Assembly (NCBI RefSeq): GCF_041435015.1
Contig: NZ_CP107989.1
Coordinates: 5,270,001 to 5,334,000 of the forward strand
Source of the DNA: Streptomyces canus
GTDB lineage: Bacteria; Actinomycetota; Actinomycetes; Streptomycetales; Streptomycetaceae
Length of the DNA stretch: 64,000 nt
Reading direction: 5' to 3'
Shown: piece after piece, positions 31,574-40,598 of the stretch
How positions within the stretch are numbered: the first letter of the stretch is position 1
How the letters are laid out: each line of letters begins with the position of its first letter
Notes under the pieces: model-generated
What the model saw: only the letters and a program-made list of their open reading frames with translations
The model's database searches: none
Told to the model about the DNA's origin: nothing
Made by a program: the position numbers and the translations under genes

Positions 31574-32446
31574 CTATGGCCGACGCCCCGTCATCCGCGC
31601 CGCCGACGCGATCGTCGCCCGTGCCTCCCGTTCCGTGAGCCCCGTGTTGAGGGCCGCGTCCACCAGGGGCGCGACCAGCGCGGGGCCGATGCCGTTCTCG
31701 TAGGCGCGGCAGGCGGCCCAGAAGAGGCGGGTGTTGCGCTGGCCCTCGTGGGCGGCGAGGACGAACTGGACCAGACCCTGGCCCTGGTCGCCGGCCGAGG
31801 GGTGGGTCGCGGGGTGGGTGGGGCGCGGTGGTGGCAGGAGCAGGCGGAGCAGGGCCGGTGGGCAGGCTGCGGGGGCGAGGTGGGCGGTGCCGGGAGCCGT
31901 GCCGTAGACGCCGTGGTCGGTGCGGGAGCCGGGGCCGACGAGGTAGCCGCCGGCGCCCCGGATGTCGATGCCGGGGGCGAGGCGGCCGGCCGAGTTGGGG
32001 ACGGCGGCGTCGGGCGGGCCGGTCAGCCAGAGATGGCGGCCGCCGCTCGGGGTCAGGACGACGACCGTGTCGGGGATCGTGAAGAGGTGGCGCAGGGCCA
32101 GTTCGCGCAGGGCTGCCGAGGAGTCCGTGCCCGACTTGGTGTCCAGGTCCAGGCCGATCAGATGGTGGGGCGGGAGACCGCACGCGATGCCGTAGCCGGT
32201 CGCCCAGGGGGCCGCCGCGAAGAGTTCGCGGATGCGGACGGGGTCGGTCGAGGCGTCGTAGACCCCGTGGCCGAACGCGCCGCACTCGCCGTGGCAGGGC
32301 GCGGCCGAGGAGCTGTCGTCGCGGTGGGGGGAGCGCAGGGCCGGGAGCTTGGTGCCGGACAGGGGGATGACGGCCAGCCCGCGCTCGGCGGCTGACAGGG
32401 CGTGCGCGAGGGCCAGCGTCGTGGCCTGCCGGTCGGTGGTGGCCAT
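31574..32446 (-). CDS. Stand-alone bifunctional DNA primase/polymerase-type protein
   Basis: A 290-residue prim-pol domain protein: GLDLDT with D100 and D102, GGRHLWL and IDIRGAGGYLVGPGS. The N-terminus carries extra CHGECGAFGHGVYD residues that could bind metal. ATG 32446 is chosen because the longer frame adds low-complexity sequence; GGAG lies close upstream. It is outside the att repeats, so it is either a chromosomal prim-pol or a relic of an older insertion. It is only distantly similar to the element 1 prim-pol. Confidence 0.85.
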   Translation of the reverse strand: MATTDRQATTLALAHALSAAERGLAVIPLSGTKLPALRSPHRDDSSSAAPCHGECGAFGHGVYDASTDPVRIRELFAAAPWATGYGIACGLPPHHLIGLDLDTKSGTDSSAALRELALRHLFTIPDTVVVLTPSGGRHLWLTGPPDAAVPNSAGRLAPGIDIRGAGGYLVGPGSRTDHGVYGTAPGTAHLAPAACPPALLRLLLPPPRPTHPATHPSAGDQGQGLVQFVLAAHEGQRNTRLFWAACRAYENGIGPALVAPLVDAALNTGLTEREARATIASAARMTGRRP

Positions 32447-32793
32447 GTCTCCATGTTCGTACGTACGTTCGAAAAAGGGAAGGGGTGGCGGGCGCGACGC
32501 GCCGGGGGCCAAGGATTGGCTGGAAAAGTGCCGGAACGCTTCCCCTGTTGTCCCCCTTGGCGATCTGGTGTCCTTATCGTCCTGATCTGCTGCGTGAAGT
32601 CGCGAAAGGGGTTTATCGACTTGTCCTCACGCTTCAGGGGGAATAACCGCTTCCGCTCTGGTTCGCCGGGGGTTCGGTGGGCAACTCTGATCTCGCGACG
32701 TCGTGCACAGCACCGGGGCGGTCGGCCAACTGCCCTGGACACAGCCTTACTTGACGTACTACCGGCAACAGGCCGGGTTCTGGAGGAAACACC
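32447..32793. other. Divergent intergenic region
   Basis: No gene seen in about 350 bases. A CGTACGTACG palindrome at 32458-32467 lies about 12 bases upstream of the prim-pol start and may be an operator. The promoter and GGAGG ribosome-binding site of the secreted-protein gene lie at the right end. Confidence 0.45.
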
Positions 32794-33108
32794 ATGGCAA
32801 GCATCCGTACCGCCCGCGTCATCGCCGCCGTCTCCGCCCTCCCGCTCGCCGCCGCACTCTTCACCGGCGTCGCGGCGGCGGACAACGGCGGCTTCGCGGA
32901 CAACGGATCGAACGCGGGTGTCGCGAGCATCGTGGGCAGCGGTGTCGGGCACGACAACAAGGGCAACTCGTCGACCACGCAGCAGAACGCCGTCGGCTCC
33001 GGTGCCTCGGCTCAGAGCAACACGGCCCAGGTCAAGGGCTCCGCGTTCACGGCCGTCAATCAGGGGAACAACAACACATCCGTCAACTTCACCCCGCTGT
33101 GGTGGTGA
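32794..33108 (+). CDS. Small secreted Asn/Ser/Gly-rich protein
   Basis: A 104-residue exported protein with a signal peptide (ASIRTARVIAAVSALPLAAA, cut near AAA-DNGG at about 30). The mature part is rich in Asn, Ser, Gly and Val (NGGFADNGSNAGVASIVGSG ... NQGNNNTSVNFTPLWW). TTGGAGGAAA-type ribosome-binding site. It recalls surface proteins of Streptomyces aerial growth in composition, but lacks the chaplin Cys pattern and does not match rodlins. Confidence 0.8.
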   Translation: MASIRTARVIAAVSALPLAAALFTGVAAADNGGFADNGSNAGVASIVGSGVGHDNKGNSSTTQQNAVGSGASAQSNTAQVKGSAFTAVNQGNNNTSVNFTPLWW

Positions 33109-33189
33109 TGCGCGAGGCCTGACGGGCTCGACGGGGGGCTTCAGGGGGTGGGCTTCAGGGGGTGGGCTTCATGGGGGTGGGACAGGTCC

Positions 33190-33217
33190 GCGCGGCGGTG
33201 CTTCGGCGCCGCCGCGC
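33190..33217. terminator. GC-rich hairpin after the secreted-protein gene
   Basis: A 9-bp stem GCGCGGCGG/CCGCCGCGC with a 10-base loop, preceded by three near-copies of GGCTTCAGGGGGTG at about 33137-33175. Likely terminator. Confidence 0.5.
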
Positions 33218-33306
33218 AGGCGTGTTCGCGTGCGCGGCAACGGTCTTGACACCGCACTGGATCTGACGGACAGTCAGGAAATCTTGCGGACAAGGAGGTT
33301 GTCGTC

Positions 33307-34281
33307 ATGGGCGACGATCCGGACACCCCGCCGCCCCAGCCCGACTCCCACCACTCGGCGGCCAACCTGCTGACCCGGCTCAAGGCCTACGAAGGGCGCC
33401 CCGCCGCCGTCGCCGGGGTCGGCAAGGACCCCGTCAACCTCCCCATGATCCGGCACTGGTGCGAGGCCCTGGGCGATACCAACCCGGTCTACACCGGGTC
33501 CGACGCGGTCGCTCCGCCCACCATGCTCCAGGCCTGGACGATGGGCGGGCTGACCGGGCACACGGGCAGGTCATCGGCGTACGACGAACTCCTCGCGCTC
33601 CTCGACGAGTCGGGTTGCACCTCGGTCGTCGCCACCGACTGCGAGCAGGAGTATCTCCGGCCTCTGCGTCCCGGCGACCGGGTCACCTTCGACACCGTCA
33701 TCGAGTCGGTCTCCGGCCGCAAGACCACCAGGCTCGGCACCGGCCACTTCGTCACGACCCGGACCGACGTCCGCGTGGGCGAGACCCTCGTCGGCACTCA
33801 CCGCTTCCGCATCCTGAAGTACGCGCCCGCACAACGGAAGAAGACCCCTCCCCGGCCCAGCCGCCCCCGACCCGTCGTCAACCGTGACAACGCCGGCTTC
33901 TGGGAAGGCGTCGAACAGCACCGACTCCTCATCCAGCGCTGCACCTCCTGCGCCACCCTCCGCTTCCCCTGGCTCCCGGGCTGCGCCCACTGCGGCGGCC
34001 CCGACTGGGACACGGTCGAGGCGAGCGGCGAGGGGAGCGTCTACTCGTACGTCGTCATGCACCACCCGCCCTTCCCGGCCTTCGACCCTCCCTACGCCGT
34101 CGTGCTCGTCGAACTCGCGGAGGGCGTGCGGATGGTCAGCAACGTGGTCGGGACGCCGTACGACAAGGTGCGGATCGGGATGCCGGTGCGGCTCGACTTC
34201 CGGACGTACGACGGTGATCTCACCCTTCCCGTCTTCCGCGCCGCCGCCGACGAGGCCGCTGCCGAGGAGGCCCCCGTATGA
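33307..34281 (+). CDS. MaoC-like/DUF35 fusion, enoyl-CoA hydratase subunit (ChsH2-type)
   Basis: 324 residues. The N-terminal MaoC-like hot-dog domain (about 20-175) is followed by a DUF35 domain with a zinc ribbon CTSCATLRFPWLPGCAHC near 218-235 and an OB fold to the end. In cholesterol degradation ChsH1-ChsH2 hydrates the steroid side-chain enoyl-CoA and the DUF35 part binds the Ltp2 aldolase. The next two genes are exactly a MaoC protein and an Ltp2-like protein, which supports a hydratase-aldolase complex. The actual substrate here is unknown. Confidence 0.85.
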   Translation: MGDDPDTPPPQPDSHHSAANLLTRLKAYEGRPAAVAGVGKDPVNLPMIRHWCEALGDTNPVYTGSDAVAPPTMLQAWTMGGLTGHTGRSSAYDELLALLDESGCTSVVATDCEQEYLRPLRPGDRVTFDTVIESVSGRKTTRLGTGHFVTTRTDVRVGETLVGTHRFRILKYAPAQRKKTPPRPSRPRPVVNRDNAGFWEGVEQHRLLIQRCTSCATLRFPWLPGCAHCGGPDWDTVEASGEGSVYSYVVMHHPPFPAFDPPYAVVLVELAEGVRMVSNVVGTPYDKVRIGMPVRLDFRTYDGDLTLPVFRAAADEAAAEEAPV

Positions 34282-34667
34282 GAGCGGGCGACGAGCTGCC
34301 ACCCCTCGAGATCCCGATCACCCGCACGCTGATCGTCGCGGGCGCGATAGCCTCCCGGGACTACCAGGACGTGCACCACGACCCGGAACTGGCCCGGCAG
34401 AAGGGCTCCCCGGACATCTTCATGAACATCCTGACGACGAACGGCCTGGTGGGGCGCTACATCACCGACCACTTCGGACCACGGACCGTGCTCAGGAAGG
34501 TGGCCATCAGGCTGGGAGCGCCCAACTACCCGGGGGACACGATGGTGTTGACCGGAACCATAGAAGCTCTCGAAGACACCACCGCGACCGTCCGGATCGT
34601 GGGGACCAACGGCATCGGCAACCATGTGACCGGGACGGTCACCTTCTGGATGAGGGACGCCGAATGA
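34278..34667 (+). CDS. MaoC-family enoyl-CoA hydratase subunit (ChsH1-type)
   Basis: 129 residues, single hot-dog domain. The conserved hydratase motif is ASRDYQDVHHDPELA (catalytic Asp and His), followed by SPDIFMNILTTNGLVGRYIT. The ATG overlaps the upstream stop (ATGA). It would pair with the MaoC-like half of the preceding protein to form one active site, as in ChsH1-ChsH2. Confidence 0.87.
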   Translation: MRAGDELPPLEIPITRTLIVAGAIASRDYQDVHHDPELARQKGSPDIFMNILTTNGLVGRYITDHFGPRTVLRKVAIRLGAPNYPGDTMVLTGTIEALEDTTATVRIVGTNGIGNHVTGTVTFWMRDAE

Positions 34668-35830
34668 GCGCACGCGCGCGTGACGCGCTCGGAGGCCGGG
34701 CCGCGATCGTCGGCATCGGGGCCACCGAGTTCTCCAAGGACTCCGGCCGCAGCGAACTGCGCCTGGCCGCCGAGGCGGTCCGCGCGGCGCTCGACGACGC
34801 CGGGCTCACGGCGGCCGACGTGGACGGCATGGTCACGTTCACGATGGACACCAGCCCGGAGATCACCGTGGCGCAGGCCTGCGGGATCGGCGAGCTGTCC
34901 TTCTTCTCCCGCGTCCACTACGGCGGCGGCGCGGCCTGTGCGACCGTCCAGCAGGCGGCGCTCGCGATCGCCGCGGGCGTGGCCGAGGTCGTGGTCTGCT
35001 ACCGCGCCTTCAACGAACGCTCAGGCCGCCGCTTCGGCTCCGGCGTCCAGCACCGCGAACCCTCCGCCGAGGGAGTCGCCCTCGGTTGGTCCCTCCCCTT
35101 CGGCCTGCTCACCCCGGCCTCCTGGGTGGCGATGGCGGCCCAGCGCTATCTGCACACCTACGGCCTCGGTCCGGAGGCCTTCGGCCAGGTGGCGGTGACC
35201 GACCGCGCGTACGCGGCCACCAACCCGGCCGCCTGGTTCCACGGCCGTCCCATCACCCTCGCCGACCACGCGGCCTCCCGCTGGATCGTCGAGCCGCTCA
35301 GGCTTCTGGACTGCTGCCAGGAGACCGACGGCGGCCAGGCGATCGTCGTCACGTCCCTCGCACGCGCGCGTGCCCTCCCCCACCGGCCCGCCGTCGTCGC
35401 GGCCGCCGCCCAGGGCGCCGGCCGCGCCCAGGAACAGATGACCAGCTTCTACCGCGACGACCTCACCGGCCTCCCCGAGATGAACGTCGTCGCCCGCCAG
35501 CTGTGGCGCACCTCGGGCCTGACCCCCCAGGACATCGACGTGGCGATCCTGTACGACCATTTCACCCCGTTCGTCCTGATGCAGCTGGAGGAGTTCGGCT
35601 TCTGCGCCCGGGGCGAGGCCGCGGACTTCGTACGCCGGGCCGAGCTCCCCCTCAACACCCACGGCGGCCAACTGGGCGAGGCCTACCTCCACGGCATGAA
35701 CGGGATCGCGGAAGCCGTACGCCAACTGCGGGGGACGGCCGTGAACCAGGTGCCGGAGGCGGAGCGGGCGCTGGTGACGGCCGGGACAGGGGTACCCACG
35801 TCCGGGCTCGTGCTCGCCGGGGACGCGTAG
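34664..35830 (+). CDS. Ltp2-like lipid-transfer thiolase (retro-aldolase type)
   Basis: 388 residues of the thiolase-like SCP-x/Ltp family: AAIVGIGATEFSKDSGRSEL at the start, VHYGGGAACATVQQAALAIA, and a C-terminal NTHGGQLGEAYLHGMNGIAE. Ltp2 cleaves the hydrated side-chain CoA ester by retro-aldol reaction. The ATG at 34664 overlaps the MaoC stop, giving a tight three-gene operon. Frames reading upstream of this start are shadows of the preceding genes. Confidence 0.87.
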   Translation: MSARARDALGGRAAIVGIGATEFSKDSGRSELRLAAEAVRAALDDAGLTAADVDGMVTFTMDTSPEITVAQACGIGELSFFSRVHYGGGAACATVQQAALAIAAGVAEVVVCYRAFNERSGRRFGSGVQHREPSAEGVALGWSLPFGLLTPASWVAMAAQRYLHTYGLGPEAFGQVAVTDRAYAATNPAAWFHGRPITLADHAASRWIVEPLRLLDCCQETDGGQAIVVTSLARARALPHRPAVVAAAAQGAGRAQEQMTSFYRDDLTGLPEMNVVARQLWRTSGLTPQDIDVAILYDHFTPFVLMQLEEFGFCARGEAADFVRRAELPLNTHGGQLGEAYLHGMNGIAEAVRQLRGTAVNQVPEAERALVTAGTGVPTSGLVLAGDA

Positions 35831-35976
35831 CCCCCAGGGGTAATCCCGCAGTAGATGCGCCCCCCTCGTCCACCTTCAGGAGGTGCAGTCAGCACCACCT
35901 CTACAACCTGAGGGGGAGTCTTCTTCGGGACCTGTGGCCGATGAGCGGGGGCCGGTCGCGAATCTAGCGTGGAGCC

Positions 35977-36534
35977 ATGACCACACCCGTCTGCACCAGC
36001 GCTTCGAAGGCCGCCGTACCGGCGACGCAGACCCTCGCGTACCCCTCGTTCGCCTCGTACGTGAAGGCACGCCAGCCGGTGCTGCTGCGTACCGCCCGGT
36101 CGCTGACCGCGAACCCGAGCGACGCGGAGGACCTGCTGCAGACCGCCCTGACCAAGACCTACGTCGCCTGGGAGCGCATCGAGGACCACCGTGCCCTCGA
36201 CGGCTATGTCCGCCGCGCCCTGCTGAACACGCGCACCTCGCAGTGGCGCAAGCGCAAGGTCGACGAGTTCGCGACCGACGAGATCCCCGAGCCCGACCCC
36301 CTGCCCGGCGACGACGACCCCGCCGAGCAGCAGGCGCTGCACGACGCGATGTGGCGGGCGATCATGAAGCTGCCGGCGCGGCAGCGGGCGATGGTCGTCC
36401 TCAGGTATTACGAGGACCTCAGCGAGGTGCAGACGGCCGAGGTGCTCGGGGTCTCGGTCGGGACCGTGAAGTCGGCGGTGTCCAGGGCGCTGGGCAAGCT
36501 CCGCGAGGACCCCGAGCTGGTGCTCGCCCGGTAG
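35977..36534 (+). CDS. SigE-family (ECF-like) RNA polymerase sigma factor
   Basis: 185 residues with region 2 (LRTARSLTANPSDAEDLLQT, then TYVAWERIEDHRALDGYVRR) and region 4 (LPARQRAMVVLRYYEDLSEV, with VLGVSVGTVKSAVSRAL as the recognition HTH). No anti-sigma gene is adjacent. It sits between the steroid-type operon and the acyl-CoA ligase gene, which it may or may not control. Confidence 0.9.
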   Translation: MTTPVCTSASKAAVPATQTLAYPSFASYVKARQPVLLRTARSLTANPSDAEDLLQTALTKTYVAWERIEDHRALDGYVRRALLNTRTSQWRKRKVDEFATDEIPEPDPLPGDDDPAEQQALHDAMWRAIMKLPARQRAMVVLRYYEDLSEVQTAEVLGVSVGTVKSAVSRALGKLREDPELVLAR

Positions 36535-36600
36535 GGAACCGTTCGGGACGATCGGCCGTTGTGAGGGCATCGTGACGTGATCGATCGCCCGGCTCTAGTG

Positions 36601-36618
36601 ACATACCGCGCGGTATGT
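36601..36618. promoter_or_regulatory. Perfect 18-bp palindrome upstream of the acyl-CoA ligase gene
   Basis: ACATACCGCGCGGTATGT is self-complementary and lies 59 bases before the GTG start. It is the size and form of a TetR-family operator. No regulator gene is adjacent. Confidence 0.7.
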
Positions 36619-36676
36619 GCGCAGAATCGGCGCAACCCTTACTACCGCGTAGGCAATGTCGCCCCGGGAGGACGCC

Positions 36677-38335
<1,659 letters not shown>

Positions 38336-38346
38336 GAGAGCGAGGG

Positions 38347-38396
38347 GTACGGGGAGCAGGACGCCGCAGCCGGGCCAGGCGTCCTGCTCCCCGTAC
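38347..38396. terminator. Bidirectional terminator hairpin
   Basis: A perfect 19-bp stem (38347-38365 with 38378-38396) with a 12-base loop between the convergent ligase and MFS genes. It probably ends transcripts from both sides. Confidence 0.75.
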
Positions 38397-38452
38397 AGAG
38401 CCGAGTGCCGTCACCCGGCAGCGGTTGCTGAGCAACCGTCACCCCACAACCC

Positions 38453-39646
38453 TCACCGCCGTACCGAAGTGGCGAGCCACCCCAACCCCAGCCACACTCC
38501 CGCCACGGCGCACACCCCGCCCCAGCCCCACCATCCGAAGGCCGACCCGGCGAGCGCGGACGCCGTCGCGCCGCCGGCGAACCCCGCCACGACATACGCC
38601 GTGTTGGCGGTGGCCGGGGTCGAGGTCGTCGTCAGGGCGACGGTCTGGTTGGCGACGTGGGAGGCGACCAGGGCCGCGTGGACGGCGATCGCCGCGACGA
38701 ACAGGGCCCCCATGGCATGTCCGCCGAACCAGAACAGCGGCACGGACACGGCGGCGAGCAGATACGCCGACCGTACGACCTTGGCGGCGCCGAAGCGGTC
38801 CACGAACCCCCCGGCCAGGGGCGCCACGACGCTGGCCGCCAGCCCGAAGAGGCCGAAGAGCCCGGCGGTCGCGGTCGACAGGCCGTAGGACGAGCCGGTC
38901 AGCAGGAGGGCCAGTGAGGTCCACAGCGCGCTCCAGGCGCCGTACATCCCCGCCTGCCGCACGCACGCGCGCCACAGGTCGGGCGAGCGGCGGACGACGG
39001 ACGGCAGGGCGGTGAGGCCCGAGAAGAGCGGGCCGGAGCGGTGGACTCGTTCGACCGGCAGGGCGTAGGCCGTCGCGAGGCCGAGGACGGCGGTCAGGGC
39101 GGCCGCGCCCACGAAGACCACCCGCCAGCCGTAGGCCTGACCGATCAGGCCGCCGAGCACACGGGCCGCGACGATACCGGTGAACAGGCCCGCGATGACG
39201 GCCGCGACATGGCGGGCCCGGCGGTCGGCGGGGGCGCGCTGGGCGACCAGCGGGACCAGCAGCTGGGGGACGACGGTCGCCGCGGAGGCGACGAGGACGG
39301 CGGCCGCGAGGGCGGTGGTGCCGGTGGCGAGCGCGGCGGCGGTCAGGGCCGCGGTGGTGACGAGCGAGAGGACGGCGACCAGGCGCCGTCGGTTCACCCT
39401 GTCGCCGAGCGGGGCGAAGACGAGCAGCCCGAAGGCGTAGCCGAACTGCGCGACCGAGGCGACCCAGGCCACCGCGGAGGGCGTCGAGCCGTAGTCGCGG
39501 GCGATGAGGGGGAGCAGCGGGGCCGCGAGGTAGATGTTGGCGGCCGTGACGGCGGTGCAGACGGCGATGAGGACGAGGAGGAGCGAGCCCGCGCGCCGGG
39601 CGGGGGCCTGCGTGGGCCGTCCTCGGGTGACGGTTGCTGTCGGCAT
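38453..39646 (-). CDS. MFS transporter
   Basis: 397 residues with about twelve membrane helices. The MFS loop motif appears as GLLVFAPLGDRVNRRRLVA, and the fold matches the drug/sugar exporter type (DHA1-like). It is divergent from a TetR-family gene with probable operators between, so it is likely induced by a ligand that the regulator senses. The substrate is unknown. Confidence 0.88.
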   Translation of the reverse strand: MPTATVTRGRPTQAPARRAGSLLLVLIAVCTAVTAANIYLAAPLLPLIARDYGSTPSAVAWVASVAQFGYAFGLLVFAPLGDRVNRRRLVAVLSLVTTAALTAAALATGTTALAAAVLVASAATVVPQLLVPLVAQRAPADRRARHVAAVIAGLFTGIVAARVLGGLIGQAYGWRVVFVGAAALTAVLGLATAYALPVERVHRSGPLFSGLTALPSVVRRSPDLWRACVRQAGMYGAWSALWTSLALLLTGSSYGLSTATAGLFGLFGLAASVVAPLAGGFVDRFGAAKVVRSAYLLAAVSVPLFWFGGHAMGALFVAAIAVHAALVASHVANQTVALTTTSTPATANTAYVVAGFAGGATASALAGSAFGWWGWGGVCAVAGVWLGLGWLATSVRR

Positions 39647-39677
39647 GACCGGGGGACTCCTTCGAGCCAGGTCTCAC

Positions 39678-39752
39678 AACTAACTGGTTGGTTGGAACAG
39701 TCCCAACAGTCTGGGTCGCTCGTCGATTCCCTGTCAACCAAATAGTTGGTTA
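39678..39752. promoter_or_regulatory. TetR-type operators between MFS and TetR genes
   Basis: Two related sites, AACTAACTGGTTGGTT near 39679 and AACCAAATAGTTGGTT near 39736, flank the middle of the divergent promoter. Each contains inverted AACCAA/TTGGTT-like halves, as expected for TetR binding. Confidence 0.6.
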
Positions 39753-39780
39753 CTTGACCCACCCGCTCTACCCTGGCCCC

Positions 39781-40362
39781 ATGGCAGCAGTAAGGGACCC
39801 CGAGGCCACCCGGGCCCGGATCTTCGAGGCGGCGGTCGCCGAGTTCGCCCGCTACGGCATCGCGGGCGCCCGCATCGACCGCATCGCGACCGAGGCCAAG
39901 GCCAACAAGCAGCTGATCTACGCCTACTTCGGCAACAAGGCGGAGCTGTTCACGAAGGTCCTCGGGAAGGTCATGCTCGACCTGGCCGCCGCCGTCCCCG
40001 TCGACCCGGACGACATCGAGGGCTGGATCGACCGCGTGATGGACTACCACGCCGCCCACCCCGAGGTGCTGCGCCTGCTCTTCTGGGAGGGAATGGAGTA
40101 CGGCGCCGACGAGCTGCCCGACGAGACCGAGCGCCAGGAGCACTACCGGCACAAGATCGAGGCCCTCCAGGACGCCCAGGACCGAGGCGCCCTCAGCGAC
40201 GCGATCCCGGCCCGCGACCTGCTGTTCCTGCTGATCGCCCTCGCCAACTGGGCCGTGGTCGTCCCCCAGATGAGGCGGATCGTCGTGGGCGCCGAGGAGA
40301 GCGACCATGAGCGGCTGCGGGCCTCGGTGCGGGAGGCGGCGCGGAGACTGGTCACGAAGTAG
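39781..40362 (+). CDS. TetR-family regulator
   Basis: 193 residues. N-terminal HTH: ATRARIFEAAVAEFARYGIA, then IDRIATEAKANKQLIYAYFG. The C-terminal ligand domain includes LFWEGMEYGADELPDETERQ. It is probably the local repressor of the divergent MFS transporter. Confidence 0.9.
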   Translation: MAAVRDPEATRARIFEAAVAEFARYGIAGARIDRIATEAKANKQLIYAYFGNKAELFTKVLGKVMLDLAAAVPVDPDDIEGWIDRVMDYHAAHPEVLRLLFWEGMEYGADELPDETERQEHYRHKIEALQDAQDRGALSDAIPARDLLFLLIALANWAVVVPQMRRIVVGAEESDHERLRASVREAARRLVTK

Positions 40363-40373
40363 GGAGTCGTGCG

Positions 40374-40598
40374 GTGAGTGCGCACACTGCACCGCAACGA
40401 CCGCCCGGCCATGTCCTCAGGCCGTACGCGGCCCCGCGGGCTACGCCGCGAGAGCCGATGACGGCGGAGATCACGAAGCCCCGCGCCGAGCCGGCGGAAC
40501 AGCCGCCCGCGGCGGCCGTCGGCCACGCGACCGTCCGATGGCGGCCGGAACGCGACGTGGTTGTCCCCGCACCGCGACCGGGCCGACGACCGTCCTAG
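40374..40598 (+). CDS. Possible small Pro-rich protein
   Basis: A 74-residue frame starting at GTG 11 bases after the TetR stop, rich in Pro, Ala and Arg, with no recognisable domain. It overlaps the end of the sensor kinase gene on the other strand by 4 bases. Coding status is uncertain. Confidence 0.3.
   Translation: MSAHTAPQRPPGHVLRPYAAPRATPREPMTAEITKPRAEPAEQPPAAAVGHATVRWRPERDVVVPAPRPGRRPS

Noticed and set aside
32794..33108. Chaplin or rodlin assignment for the small secreted protein
   Set aside because: The composition is similar, but the chaplin Cys pair and the rodlin pattern are absent.
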